Assembly (NCBI RefSeq): GCF_963169125.1
Contig: NC_084795.1
Location: forward strand, 138,361,701 to 138,425,700
Source of the DNA: Humulus lupulus
Taxonomy: Eukaryota; Streptophyta; Magnoliopsida; Rosales; Cannabaceae
Direction: 5' to 3'
DNA length: 64,000 bases
The position numbers and the translations under genes were made by a program. A model generated the notes under the pieces. That model worked only from the letters and a program-made list of their open reading frames with translations. It had not been told where the DNA came from and searched no databases. Positions 11,702 to 25,400 of the stretch are shown here, piece after piece (position 1 is the first letter of the stretch; each line of letters opens with the position of its first letter).

Positions 11702-11955
11702 CACTACTACAAAAAAGCGAGCCCTAATAATATTTTAGGACTCGCGAGGCGCGAGTCTTCTATTTGAGAGCCTTAAAAACTAAGGTTTTTTTTAAAAGAA
11801 TGTTTTTAGTTGCGAGCCCTAAAAAATCCCGTTGAGTGCCTTTAAGTAAATTTTTAGGGATCTCTTTGCGAGCCCTAAAAGAATGTTTTTAGGACTCGCA
11901 ATGCGTGTCCTAAAAGATCCAATTGAGTGTCTTTAAATTAAGATTTTAGGACTCT
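11702..11955. repeat. CACTA left terminal and subterminal repeats
   Basis: TIR followed by repeats of GCGAGCCCTAA (about 11717, 11811, 11868) and inverted TTTTAGGACTCGC (about 11733, 11887). Confidence 0.8.
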
Positions 11956-12359
11956 CTTTGCATACCCTTAAAAGTATTTTCTTTTTTAAAATGCAGCTAC
12001 AATTTTCATTTTGATTTTAAAAATATATCCCTTTGAGTGTCCAAAATGTATTAAAAGAAATTTGAAAAGAAAATACTAAAAAAACACCAAATTTTTTTCT
12101 AAAGAAATTTAAAATTCTCAACATGTATTGTAAGCTAGCTATTATAACGTCATTCATTTTGCTCTAACCAATTGTAAAAATGTCACCATCCATTCTTCTA
12201 GACCTTCGTCAATTTCTTGATTAGTATATGGTTTATCAGAGGTGAACTGAAAAAACAAAGAAACAAAATTTTAATTAGAATTATATTAGTGGTAATAAAT
12301 TCAAAGCATATACAAAAATTATACTATATTAATGTAATGTGGTTGTATATTCATTGTTA

Positions 12360-13041
12360 CCTATTTCGACAAGAAATGTTTGATATGAGGGGCATTGATA
12401 AGTACGTTCTTCATCATCCTCATAACGTAATATCCGCAGTCGATATTGTTTGGTTGTTTACGACACTATATAAAGATTGGTAATACATGTACAAATCTAA
12501 TTATTAAATATCTTAAACATCTTTACATATACATAAACTCATATACAAATAGAAACATACCGTAGGTTGGAAATACATTACTCCCACTGGACGTTTGTTG
12601 ATCTTTTTACGTGCTTTCATTCTTTCCGTGAAATACATCTCAAATGCATCATGGATGGTCTCATTGATGGCTGTCCTGTTATCTAATGGTGCATTGAGAG
12701 GATCGAGAAAACAACAATAATGCCAATTGGGATATAATAAAAATAACATCCAATGCTCCCTGTTGAAAGAACAAGTATTACAAAGTTTTTAACTTTAGAT
12801 TCTATTTTTTTTATATCAATGAAAAACATATTAATTAAACTTACCCATGGTTATAAGGCATAACTATCCAATCATGCTTTTTAGACATGCAATATAACAT
12901 CCTATCACATAAAGCTTGAGCACGACTATCTGCACGAGTCATGGAACTAGAAACCTTATTTGGATTCATAAATAACAATGATCCTCTCTTTTCCTCGTCT
13001 AATAATAGTGTCTGATACAAAATCCTACCAACAAATATCAT
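12360..13041 (-). pseudogene. Ulp1/C48-like cysteine peptidase domain of the CACTA element
   Basis: Three exon-like pieces. 13041-12841 ends in KKHDWIVMPYNHG. 12749-12513 continues from a TTTCAACAG acceptor with GEHWMLFLLYPNWHYCCFLDPLNA. About 12457-12360 carries KQPNNIDCGYYVMRM. Together they supply the His, Asp, Gln and Cys expected of a SUMO-protease fold. All four positions are present, so the fold may have been active when the element was young. Role in transposition is unknown. Confidence 0.7.
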
Positions 13042-15235
13042 TTATTAAAAAGAAAAGTTAAAATAAAACTAAATAGTTGATGAAAGAAAATCCTTACAAT
13101 AAATATTATTAACTTCATATAGAGCATACCTCATGTAGAAGACAATGCATGATTGTCCAATCATCTCCTTTCTACAAAATTCAAGTATTTCATCCCGAAA
13201 TAGAGCAAATTATTCACAAGCATGGCCAAACACATCAAAGTCAATGGACACATCAACGACATAATCATGTTTAGGCCAATCATTTATGATTTCATATACT
13301 TGCCTTAACTTAGGTGACAATGGAGATGGTTGTTGCATCTCTTGTGACAATGACACCTTAGGTGCTCGTTTTGGAACTTGTTTTTGTGTTTGTGGTGCTA
13401 ATGGTAGAGAAGTTTTTTTCCTAGCTTGCTTTCCTGTTTTTTTCACGACCTCATAATAATCCCATAACAAATAATTAATAATGGAATAAATTCAACGTTC
13501 TTATGTTTGAAGAATACCCTTTTGGAACTTTAATATTGTATAAACAACCACAAAGTTCTATTTTCTCATCCTTAGTGAGTGTGTAAAAAGCTGTCAGTAA
13601 AAATGTTCTCTTAGGGCCAGCTTTTGGATGTAGCTTTTTTCGCAAGCCCAATGCAGCTAAGTCTTTTCGAGCTTTAATGCCATCCTTACTTTTACTAGGA
13701 ATATTTAACAAAGTTCCTATTAGACAATCACACACATTTTTCTCAATGTGCATAACATCTAAATTATGTCACAAAAGTAAGTTTTCCCAATATTCAAGCT
13801 CAAAGAAAATTGATTTTTTTTCTTCCAAGGACTTTTAGACTCATCTGGACTGGTTATACTAACTTTAGTCTTATCCTTGCCAACACTCTTTCCACGACCC
13901 TTCTTCTTCTTAATTGGATAAGAAATAGGTTTTCCTACCTTAAACTGAATTGCAGATACTTTACTAAGTACTTGATTCCCAGTCAAAGGAACTGGAGCCA
14001 AACCAAACTCTTGTTCACCATTGATGCATTTTTCCATGTTCTAAAATAATGTCTCTGGGGCAAGAATTTTCTATGTCCCATATAGCACACCTTGCAGGAA
14101 TGTTTCAAATATTGAGAGAAAGTCTTCTCCTCACAAATAGGACAAGTTTTGTATCCTTTTACACTGTAAACGAATAAATTTCCATAAGCGGGGAAGTCAT
14201 TGATTGTCCATAACAACACTGCTCGAAGGGTAAACTCTTCTTTTTGGTATGTGTCATAAGCCCTAACCACTTCATTCCATAAAGTTTTCAAGTCATCAAT
14301 TAGGGGAGCTAAGTAGACTTCAATATCGTTACCAGGTTGTTTAGGTCCTAATATTAGCAAGGTCAATAAGGTAAACTTCCTCTTCATACATAGCCATGGC
14401 GGTAAATTACATATGACTAGCATAACAGGCCAACGACTATACTTACTACTGAGAGAAGAATGAGGATTGATTTCGTCCATAGAAAGAGCTAGACGAATAT
14501 TTCTAGGTTCATTGGCAAATGAAGGCCATTCAAAATCCACTTTCTTCCTCACTGGTGAGTCAACAGGATGTCTAAGTCTATTTTCCTTTATTCTCTCATT
14601 TGCATGCCAAGTCAAATTCTCCTTCCTCAACTTCCTCTGAATTCCTTTTCTTTTGCCATCTTGACACACCATCAGTAGGACACGAATTCGCATCTACAAG
14701 GCTATTCTAATATAATAAGCAATCATTAGGATAAGTATCTATTTTTTCATATTGCAAGCCTAATGAGCACATAGTTTTCATAGCCTCGTAAAATGATACG
14801 GGCATCTCGTTTTCTTTAGGCAATAAATCTTTCAAAAAACTAACAATTCTGTGAAACTCTTATCACTTCATTCTTTTTTGGCTTTCATATTGTACAATCT
14901 AAGAAGGGCTACCAACTTTGTAAATTTAGTGCAACCAGGGTAAATTAGCTTTCAACATCATTAAGAAGCTTTTCAAACTTAACAGGATCTACTTCTGATT
15001 TATAATCAAATTTCCTATAATTCCAAACTTCATTCATCCTAGGAGGGTTCGAAGTAACATGAAGCTCTTCACCATGGCAATACCATATTACCATTGTGGC
15101 GATCATCTTTTTCATATTTCCACACTTACTACAAGGACAACAAATATAGTTTGGATCATTGGCATGATCCAAACTAAATTTAAGAAACTCATCGACCCCT
15201 TTTATATATTCTACTGACAGCCTACCAGCTGACAT
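12360..15235 (-). pseudogene. CACTA transposase region (tnp2-type) with a C-terminal Ulp1-like protease
   Basis: Pieces on the minus strand, N to C. A transposase-associated domain (15235-14945) has CPCSKCGN. The tnp2 core (14693-13983) has RLALSMDEINPH, WPVMLVICNLPPWLCMKR, ILGPKQPGNDIEVYLAPLID, RAVLLWTINDFPAYGNL and CPICEE. A tnp2 C-terminal part (13753-13475) has MHIEKNVCDCLIGTLLNIP. A basic linker follows (13470-13210). Then comes a C48/Ulp1-like peptidase (13041-12360) with GEHW (His), FLDPL (Asp) and NNIDCGYYVMRMMKN (Cys codon 12436-12438). Tnp2 cuts and joins the transposon ends in the nucleus; the protease-like part is a known addition in some CACTA lineages. Exons are interrupted by introns and some frame damage, so it is listed as a pseudogene; exact splice sites are uncertain. 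Confidence 0.85.
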
Positions 15236-16380
15236 TCATTCCTTTTCCATATTGCGCCTATTTGTTTTAATAAAAAATAAAAATTAAGAAAATAAAATAA
15301 ACATACAAATAAAAACTAAGTATAAAAAATCTATAGAAAATTGGACAACATATCCCCTAATTTACTAGCCTAGCCATCAGTCACAATCAACACTAACATG
15401 TCAAACAAATCAAACAACACACAACTTTTCATCCATATATCACTGCAGCACACAAAATTCTCAGAACCTACTTCACTAAGACATGAAAGTTCTTAATCTT
15501 CCGTTATCACCGCAGCACACAGAATTCCTAGAACGTACTTCACTACAGATGGATATCTAAGATATTCAAACTCCACTAAAGTAATACAATTATTATTCAA
15601 AATTGTAAAATATTGAAAATTAAAAAAAAATCAAATACAACATAACTCTTGCAATTAGCTACCAATCCAATACTTCAAGACCAATCAAAATATTAACCTA
15701 AACATTATTATCAACATTATAAAAAATAAATAAGTTAGATGTTGACATTAATTTTAAAAAGTGCACATAAATACAATTAAAATAGTAAATCATGTTAATT
15801 CCTAGAGATTTATACCAAGTGTTTCAAATCAATAATTCTTTTATTTTTAAAAGGAATAACTAAAATATTTTATAAATCATAAACACATTATTTTATAATT
15901 GTTAAATAATTAGAAATAAATAGAACAATATTCATGAATGTTTCTATAACCTTCTACGACAACTACTCGTCACAGTTGTTTTTCTCTCTAATCTTTTCAA
16001 TAAAAATGTTATTCCATTGATCCAAATAACTTTTTCTTTAGTATTTATTCTAGAATTAAACCAACCCAAAAAAAAGATATATAACTCATAATACAACAAT
16101 AAATTTTCTTAATTAGTTAAAAAAAAACAAAGAAATATCTCCATTCAACAATTACTATCTATTACATACAAATTCAAAAACAAAGAATGTAGGTTTCATA
16201 TATAACTATCTATTACAAAAAAAATTTGTAATTTTTTTTATTTTTTATAATTGAAACTCAAAAATTTAGCAAAGAATTAATTTAACATAAACAAGCTCAA
16301 AGATAATACTTACCCACTCAAGAAAATGAATGTAAAACATTATTAATCAAAGAAATGAAAAAAAAAAATATATATATACC
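15236..16380. other. CACTA 5' non-coding region
   Basis: Very AT-rich, upstream of the transposase start on the minus strand. No gene seen. Confidence 0.4.
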
Positions 16381-16620
16381 AACTGCCGCTACCACCGCCG
16401 TCCCTGCTGCCTCCGTCGTCCGTTGACAAGAAACCCAGCCGTGGCCGAGAGTCATTGCCGAGAACCCCCCTGTCGTGGTGCCTGCATCCAAGAACTCCCC
16501 TGCCGTGGTGCCTGCATCCAACAACTTGTACGCATGCCTGCTGTGGAGCCTACCGTCGTCGTCGTCGCTGCCCTGCCACCATCGCCCCTTAGTTTCAAAC
16601 CCCAGCCGAGGCCCTCTTCT
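16381..16620 (-). other. GC-rich island of the CACTA element
   Basis: Rich in CCG/CGTCG runs amid AT-rich DNA, with two direct copies of 'gtcgtggtgcctgcatcca' type sequence (about 16472 and 16505). It may be the promoter or a leader exon of the transposase gene; no conserved protein seen. Confidence 0.35.
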
Positions 16621-16714
16621 CCCTTCTCTTCTTTGTGTGTGCTGAAATTTTTCTATGAACCGTAACTCTAAAAAACCCCAATTTTGAAAATGATGACCTT
16701 ATTTATCAAATTTT

Positions 16715-16969
16715 ACTTAAAATTTTTTAGGGCTCACTTTGGGAGTCCTTAATGCTCTTTTAAGACACCCAAAGTGAGCCCTTAAAAGTCACCACTCTTA
16801 AATGTTTTATTCAGGTTTTTTAGGACTCAAATATGTTTTTAGGACATTCATTACGAGTCCTAAAATGAGATTTTTTTAGAGTCCTAAAAACTGTAGAGAC
16901 ATTTTTTATGACTTACATTTAGGTGCGTGTCCTAAAAAGGTGTCTCGTAAAGTGTATTTTGTATTAGTG
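16715..16969. repeat. CACTA right terminal and subterminal repeats
   Basis: Repeats of TTTTAGG(G/A)CTCA and GAGTCCTAAAA in both orientations (about 16728, 16772, 16818, 16853, 16880), then the TIR ending TATTAGTG. Confidence 0.8.
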
Positions 16970-19142
16970 TTAACTCGTTAAGCGAGTCATTTGGACTCAA
17001 AAGTGTAATTAAAACTAAACAATGGTTTAAGTCCTAAAAATTTTGGTCAATAAACTCGAACTTCTCATTTAAAAAGGGTTTGAGTAAACATATGGGATAC
17101 CAAAGGTTTTAAATCAATGATAGAAATTTATTATAATTACAGAATTAGCCGACCTAAGCAGCAAAATCAAGTTAATATTCCATGTTCCTCAAAGGTTTTT
17201 CGACCGTGGTGGCCGAGCAGGCCGAGTATGTACGTATCGCCCCTAGAGCTCTCCAACTTATGGCTATTCAGTTATCCTTTGCCATTACCTGCCCAACAAA
17301 GCACCTGTGAGCCAAGGCCCAACAAGAAAAATTAATCAACTAAGACAAATATTCAAATAAGCATTACTATCAAATACATGCTTTATAGATCATAACCATA
17401 TATACATGAATAATTCAACAAGCATAATGACTCATGCCGAATAGATGCACATCACATCCATGTAATGGTCCCACAACTCTAGCCTGGCCCCACCACAACA
17501 GCCTAGCCCCACCCCTACGACCTACATTACGCATGTAGTGCTGACAACAACCTTAAGGCCGATAATGGTCTCCCGACCGATCAATCACAAACGAAAATCA
17601 ATATTACTCACATTTTTAACTACTAAGGGTAATATAGAGCAAACATTTACTCTAAAAAAAATTCACAACATATCATATATGTGTTAAATAATCAAGGGCT
17701 AAATCCCTACACTCGGTGCATGTGCCAATTTTCTTACCTCAAGTCTTGAGAGATAAGGTAAAGCGATAGTGAGCACAATCCTTTCTCCCGAGCCTTGCAA
17801 TACCCTTAGTCACAAAATATTAAAGGATATCCATCAAGAACTAAACCAATTAAGAGCTTCAAGATTGAGTCCCAGCCTCCGGGACCTCAAATTCTACTAA
17901 ATCGGGTAGTAGAATCCTTCCCGAGCTCTTAGGTTTGAGTTCCCACAACTCAAAATCTCATTTGGCTAATGCTCCCAATTAGCTCCGTGGCGTGCCCCAA
18001 AATAGAAAGCCATGAAGTTGATTTCCCTCGACATGCGTTGCAGCGCAGCCCACCAAGCCCCGTGACACTAAGGTGACTCAGATAACCACCCAGCCCCTAA
18101 GTTCATGCGGGCCGCGACGCTCCAAGAACAGCGCTGCGACGCCACCCCGCGAACTCAGGTTTCCAACATTTCCCAGCTATTTTCTCCGAACCAAATCCAC
18201 CAAAACTCATCCCAAGGCCAAAACTAAGCCTCAAAATCATTATAACTAGTTCAAACAACACATAAACACTAAATACCTAACCAAAATTCCCTTAATACAA
18301 AAAATCCATCTTGAGCTTCTAAGCTCAAAAACACAAAGAAACCAACCAGAAAATTCACCCAAAACAAATCATAAAACCTTACCTCTACAGAGCAATCTGA
18401 TCCTTAAGTTGCTCCTAATCCAATCCTAGCTCATAGCTCCTTCAATCTCCAAGCCAATCTTTCATAATTCAAAATTATCCTCAAGTGAGAACGAGAGAGG
18501 TAAAACGAGAGAGATAGAGGACTGAGCTGAGTTTGAGTTTATCTGATTTTCCTAAGGTTTCTACAGAACTCTAGTGACTAAGGTAACCCAAGGCTAGGGA
18601 AAAGACCAAAATACCCATAGCCTTTACCTTGGTTCTCTAATGCCCTCAAGGGCAAAATCTTCCTTTGTCATCAATTCCCCACTAAACTTCGAATAACATC
18701 ATAAATTCCCAATTAACCCCGACATACCCAAATAATCATCAAATAAATTCACACTACCCAATAAACCCCGAAAATGTAATAAATTACCAAAATACCCATA
18801 GGCTCACCCCGAGCTGGGTATTATGCCCTGTTGTAACTTTTCTGCTAAATTGCTCAAAAGGGTCGTTTCCTGCCGAACAACTCAAATATATTCACATAAC
18901 ACGTATAATTACAAATATACCCTTAGCAGTTCAAAATTATGAAAATGCCATTTTTAACAGAAATGGGTCTACAAGCACATTTAATACACTTAAACATGCA
19001 TAAGCTGTCACATCATAATATAATTCATATAATTCACATAATTGCACATGTATAATCACAATTAACACATAAAAACCCAATTATGCCCTCCTGGTACAGT
19101 AATCTAGGCACTAAGCCTTATTAGCGAATTTGGGACGTTACA

Positions 19143-19156
19143 ACTTTCCCCTCCTT
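19143..19156 (-). other. Polypurine tract of Tekay
   Basis: Minus strand AAGGAGGGGAAAGT directly precedes the 3' LTR, as usual for this lineage. Confidence 0.8.
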
Positions 19157-22100
19157 ATTGAAATTTCATTCTTGAAATTTATTCAAACATCTCGCGATAA
19201 TGGTCCCGCATATTTGACTCTAACTTCAGAGTCAAGTTCTTTACCTTGTTATTTCTTTGTAACACCCTCACTAAAGTGGCAATCTTATTCCTTAAGACTT
19301 GGTCGTTTCTATCCAGGGTTTTCACTGGCTTTTCTTTACGTAGTAAGTCCCACTGTAATTTTGGGGTCTCTTAACCAAAACAAGTGTAGTACTCGACACC
19401 TCTTTCCTTAGCATTGAAACCTGTAACACCTTATGAACCTCTACCCATGCTGGGGTAAGGCTAATTTGTAGGCCTCTGGCCTAATCCTTGTTAGGATCTC
19501 AAAATTCTAACAAACCTAGAGTCAACTTTTATTTTTCTTTTTAAATTATCTTATCTTTTTATCAATAATACTCGGTGGCACAAGGTCTCATATCCTGGAA
19601 CTCCACGTTCCCATATTTGAATTTTTGAACTTTTATGTCTATTCAATATAGAAGATATTTCTGCTCTAATGATCTTCAATAACGTCATTGGTCCTGTTTT
19701 AAGACCAGAATATTTCCTGTATCCCATTTCATTCTTAGAAATGGATTATTTCTACTCCCTATCCCATAATATCTCATACGGGGTCACTCCATTTGTTGAT
19801 GGGTAATCATCGATGTAACAATTCAATCAATGGACTGTACTTACTCCAGTGTCCCTAAAACTCATATGCCCAAAGCATAACGTCTAAAATCTTATTTATC
19901 CTCTCACATTACCTATCTGTTTGAGGATAACAAGTATTACTAAATCTCCATCCTATACCCATCGCCCCTTGCAAGATTTTCCAAAACTTGGAAATAAATG
20001 TAGGGTTTCAATCTGGTACTATCGACTTCGGTGCCCCACAGAGATTTACGATCTCCCTTCACATATACTAATTTATATTATAATTCATTCGTACAAACAA
20101 GAAGTGTACTAACCTAGTATATCAAGTCGCAACCTCTCATAGAAAAATAATCTTACCCACAATCCAAAGCGATCCATCCATAAGTTCCACAATTATATCC
20201 ACCCATGTTAACTCTTGAGTGCTCTAAGGTCATAATAACTCGCTGGCCTCTAATAGTCAGTCCTTTCTTACTGAAGGGTTAGGCACTTAGCCATCAATAC
20301 ATATAGATTTCAGGTCTTGATACACATTTAAAATTCCTAGATAACGAGAATGGGGTGGTAAAAGATTCATCAAGAATTTCTACCTTTATGCTAGTATCCA
20401 CTGGAACATGTATCTGATTCTCACATCTCAACCTATCCATGTTAAGATAGTAGGGTCCTTCACCACTCCTATAAGATTCTTTTTCTGTATCTTACTGTTT
20501 ATACAGTTATACTTGACAATTATCAAATACAAATCCCATGTCAATTCTAGTAGTTTTCTCAACTGACTTTGTTGTAGTCTATTTCGAATCATGTACCTGG
20601 TTCGAACCTTTCCAACTCAAGGCATCTACCTCCACGTTAGTTTTCCTTGGATAATAAAGGATCTCACTATTAACCCTTTACAAGTTCTCACCAATGTTCT
20701 TATCTCATACCTAAACTCCTATGGGTAACCAAACACTTTAAACTTGTGTGCCATTGTATATCTCACCTTTTCCTCCTTAGATACTGTCACCACAGTTGAA
20801 ACGCAACCATCATTAATGTCAACCCAAGGTTTCGTGTAGAATATCTATATTTAATTCTTTTGATCGTCGTGAAGTGTAAGTAATCATCTTTCCAGCCTAC
20901 ACTTGGGCACATCCTAGTCCCTGTCATGTCGCGCCACCAAACACTATGAATCACTCATTTCAAACAACCAAGATAGTATCCACTATACCTCCTTGTATAT
21001 TGGTCCACCACATGATAATATTGATACCATGTTGCAATAATCAACCTTTGTTTCAACTTTTGGTAACTCGATTTGCATCCATCAGTTCATAAAAACCTCA
21101 GGTCCTGGCGTTACTTTAATCCAAGGTATCCCAGTCCTCGAATATGCTTCCAGTAAGTGCCAATGTGTTTCACTAGTCCTGCAATATTTCTAACATCTAA
21201 AGTGTTCCTTTGGCCAATCCTTTATCGCTTCGATCTTAACTAAATCAGGCATGATCACCTCATTTCCCATAATGTGACTCCAACCATGACATGAAGAAAT
21301 CTAAACTCATCCCTCCCGGAACCTTACCTATAATCCATGCTTCCTCCGTCTCTGTATTATCATCGAAGATGCCGCTCGTGTTCCGCCTCTGACTGAAAGT
21401 AGGCCAAAGTATTCTCGATAAATCCAAAATAAGAATTGTCCAAATTATCCTTGAACTCTCTATTTGTTGGATCCATGTAGGCCACTAGAGCGTTGGTCAA
21501 TTCAAAGGCCTTCACTAAAAATCCACAACTTCCATACTTGGTGTGAGAGATAATTATTGAAATGTTTCTTTCCTTGATCCTCAACTGGTAATAACCAGAT
21601 TGAGGATAAATTCTTAAGAACACTGTTTTACCTTGCAACTGGTCAAATGAATCATTAATCCTTGGCAATGGATACGTATTCCTGACAATGACCTTATTTA
21701 GCTATCCATACTCGATACATGTCCTCAATGACTTGTCCTTCCCCTTAACAAATGATGTTGACGTATCCTGTAGTGAGAAGCTCGGTCAAATAAATCCCCA
21801 ATTCAAGTAATTCCTTCAGTTGAACCTTTAATTCTTTCCACTCAGCTGGTGCCCTTTTATACGGTGCCATAAAAACCGATTCTAGCCCTGATGTCAATTT
21901 AGTAACAAACTAAACCTCTCGATGCAGTGGCCTTCCCGGTAGACCCTCTGATCCAACATATGCAATCCCTTATGATATCCACCACACTAGCTAGGAATTC
22001 CATGCTTCCTCCTTGGGATAGGTTTCTAACCTTCGATATCCAAGTCATTGGATTGCGATGCCTATTCACGACGCCCACAATCACAAACAAGTTTCCTCTT

Positions 22101-22450
22101 TCAAACTCAAAAGATTACCATCTTTCTCTCACAGTCTATTATTGTTCCCACTTGACCAACCAATCCATACCCAATAACACGTCAAACTCTTTCATTGTTG
22201 ATTCTATCAGATCCACAGACCACTCTCTTTTTTCTGCCTCTACTAGTAATGGTCTAATCCACCTTGAGAGGCTACCAATTCTCAATAGGCGATAACGCCC
22301 CATTGTCCATAACATAGATAACCCAAAATCAAATCGGTTCATCTATAACCTTACAAAATAAACCATTACATGCCTAAATCCAAAATAAAATCATACTATA
22401 CAAGAGGGATAAATGCTAGGATCTGACCTGTCACCATAGAGGAACTAACC
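19143..22450 (-). pseudogene. pol: Tekay pol remnant (protease, RT, integrase, chromodomain)
   Basis: Minus strand. The protease end is at about 22160-22190 (FDVLLGMDWL). RT lies at about 21760-21360, with YPLPRINDSFDQLQG, SGYYQLRI and the AFELTNA block. The catalytic YVDD region reads FIENTL, so both Asp are lost. Integrase is at about 20550-19700, with fragments resembling the VDST, SSNR, ERINKILDVML and GHWSKYSPLIE blocks of this family. A chromodomain-like tail lies at about 19330-19150. Stops and frameshifts occur throughout. In living relatives this polyprotein copies the RNA and inserts the DNA, with the chromodomain steering insertion to heterochromatin. Lineage is clear; function is gone. 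Confidence 0.8.
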
Positions 22451-25400
22451 TCAGCCTCGGCCTGTATCAAAGCAACCCCTTAAAATGGAAAAATTGTCAT
22501 CTTCCCTCGGTCCATTCTTTCCCAATCACGGGCACTCTTTCATATGATGACCCACCACGCCGTACAGGAAACATGTCTTAGCTCGAAATTCTCCCAAATG
22601 ATGTCTTTTGAACCGAATGCAATTTGGGTAGGTCTTCCACTTCTCACCCTCGCGTTGTCGGCTACTCTAAGCGCCTCAAGACCCTCTTTCCAACCTATGG
22701 GTGCAAAATGCGTCATTGGCTTTTCTTTTCTGCTTCCTCTGCCCTTACCCAATCTCGTACACAATGGTACCACTTTCCGAGCGTCGCGCCCTACCACACT
22801 CTCCCTCCATATTTCATCCTCTGTGCCCTCAACTGTAAGGGACTTCTCTACTTCCTATGCTTAGGTAAAAACCTTAGACACTGGGGCGATTCTGACGCCC
22901 TGGGCTACACTGAAATTCAGCCTTCGCACAAATCGCTCCTTTCGAGCCACATCAGGCGACACCAAGTCCAAGGCAAACTTGACCAACCCATCAAATTTAA
23001 TGGCATACTCTGTCTATCATGTTTCCCTGAACTAGATTAATAAAGGCATTCATCTTCGCTGCTTTAATTACATCATTATAATATATCTCATTGAACAACT
23101 GCCTAAATTCTTCCCAACCCATTGTAACGATGTTCCTAGTACGGGATACCACTTCCCACCAAGTTCGAGTGTCATACTATAACATATACATGGCACAAAC
23201 CACTCTATCATTGCCTGCCATCCACAAAAGGTCAAGGATGGAGCTAATTGTGCCCATCCATTGCTTAACTCTGAGTGGATCTAGGCCTCCCTCGAAGGCT
23301 GGAGGATAATGTCCGTAGAACCTCTCAACAAATGGTTCCCACCTATTCCCAATGTAATGCCCTACTACCTTAGAATCCTTACTAAGTGAGTTTAAAGATG
23401 TGCAATCACTCGCTAATCGAGGCTTTTAAAGAAAAAGTGTAATTAAATCATAAACAGAGTAGAAACTTTAGAAATAACTCTATTTCATTGAAAATCATAA
23501 AAGTTTAACACTTGGGATCCCAAAATACTGTTTATAAATATTTACAACATATAAGTACAACCAAGTCGACTAAACGACAAAATCTAGGTTTTATTACAAT
23601 CATCTCCCAAAATCCACTGGCTATGGCAGCCAGGCAGGCCAAACATGTACACACCACTTCATGCTTGCTATACTCATGGTTGGTTGGATTTCTCCTTGCC
23701 CTTACCTACACCACAGAGCACTCGTGAGCCGAAGCCCAGCAAGAAAACCCACAAACAGATAACATATGCAAAACAAACACATAGCATATAAACAGACCAT
23801 CAATATGCTAAACACATACGGCCAACCCATCCCAGGCGCTTTACCAGGCCCTGGGTTCGAGGTCCACACCATGAGCATATCCCAGGTATCCTTTAGGGTC
23901 TCGCCCTGGCAGCTCGCACTCCACGTGCTCGACGCTACTCCCGACCTCTTGCCGTACTCGACCTTTCACTCAACGTGCCCAACGCAGTTCCCGACCCTTT
24001 TTCGTTCCCGGCCCCTGCCGACCTCGACCTGCACCATTCCCAGCTCTCTCTGAACATTCACATAATCGCATTCATAGCATAATAAACATATACTGAACAC
24101 TAACAAATTCAATCAAAGGGCTATGCCCTGCAATTCAAACATATTGGGGCTCAGCCCTGCACACAAGCTCTATGGGAACAAGGGTTTTCTTACCTGCGTT
24201 TCAAGCTCTCCGAGCACCGATATCCCGAGCACAATCCTCTAACTTGAGCCTCGCTGAAACCCTAATCACAACACATTAACAATATTCATCCATCAAGTTC
24301 TAATCCATTAAATAACTTTGAGCCATATCTCTAATCTCCGGAACCTTGAATTCTATCAATCCGGGTGATAAAATCCACCCCGAGCCTTAACATTTGAGTT
24401 CCCAAGCCTAAACACACTTAAAAACACAAAATGGCACTAAGAGCCGCGGCCCTATAAGACCATGTCGCGGCTAGCCTCGAAACAGGGGCTAAAACCTCCC
24501 TGAAACACGCACGGGCCACGGCGCACTTGACCAAGCGCCGCGGTGTGCCTCAAGCACCATGGCCTCCCATGGGCGTGCGTGCACACGGGCCACGGCATGC
24601 CCCTCCCCTTCGCCTCCAAACCCAGAAATCTCCATCTTTTCATGCATTTTCTTCAAACCATCTCATCCAAAATCAAACTAACAATTCTAGATAATCATCA
24701 CAAAGTTTCTAGCCCAGTTTCATTATCAAAACCTATCAAAACCTGCTCCACAAACTCAGTTAAACACCCTAGAATAGATCAAATCCTACTCACATGCATT
24801 TCCTAAGAATACAGTAGAAATCCACCATAATTCTCAAAGTTAAAGCTTACCCTTGCTGAGTTATGATTCAGAGTTGATCCCCTAAGTTCCAACTTCAATT
24901 CCTTAAGCTCCAAGCCCTGGTTTTTTGGTTAGAGTCTCCCAAGCTCAGCTCCAATCCTTAGTTCTTGACTATTTTCTTCCCCTTGCTTGTTTCCTTGAAT
25001 TGTCTTAGAGAGCAAAGATGAGAGAGAGAAAAACTATCTTCAGCTGAGAAGGGAAGAATAAATGTCGGTTCTAAGTCTCCAAAAGCTTCCTAGACTTTGT
25101 TTTATTTAACTTAAGGTTTAAGGTTACCTCAAGGCTCGGGGTACCAAAATGTCCCCGAGGGCAAAATGGTAATTTTCCCCAATATTACCTCCTAGACATT
25201 CTATCCTCAAATATATCTCCAAATATTTATTTCCATAACCTGATAACCCCATAATACATCTAATACCCCAAAGTACCCCTCGACTGGCCCTGAGTCGGAT
25301 TCTCAACCCCGTTGTGACTTTCTGGCTAACCGCTCCCCAGGACTGTCTCGAATCATGCTACACAGAAATATATCACATGCAACATATCATATTTATCACA

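Larger units (their letters stand above)
11702..16969 (-). mobile_element. CACTA (En/Spm) DNA transposon, 5.27 kb
   Basis: The left end is CACTACTACAAAAAAGCGAG. The right end, reverse-complemented, is CACTAATACAAAATACAC. A 3-bp TSD TTA (11699-11701 and 16970-16972) flanks it, and the Tekay LTR reads through cleanly when it is removed. Subterminal zones hold many direct and inverted copies of 'gagccctaaaa' / 'ttttaggactc', the usual binding sites of the transposase. Transposase exons lie on the minus strand from about 15235 to 12360. The termini differ at several positions, so mobility is doubtful. Confidence 0.92.
11648..19142 (-). mobile_element. Tekay left LTR (3' LTR in sense), interrupted by CACTA
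   Basis: LTR sequence is 11648-11701 and 16973-19142, about 2.22 kb. It starts GGTAAC where other copies have TGTAAC, so the first base is mutated, and it ends GACGTTACA. Plus-strand ORFs at 17117-17335 and similar ones are chance frames. A GC-rich module lies at about 17990-18150 and a purine-rich tract at about 18486-18522. Confidence 0.85.

Noticed and set aside
12217..12483. Plus-strand 88-codon ORF
   Set aside because: It overlaps, in antisense, the exon with the C48 catalytic motif DCGYYVM.
22544..23040. Plus-strand protein genes across the Tekay gag region
   Set aside because: They are mirror frames of the minus-strand Gag domain, whose motifs are clear.
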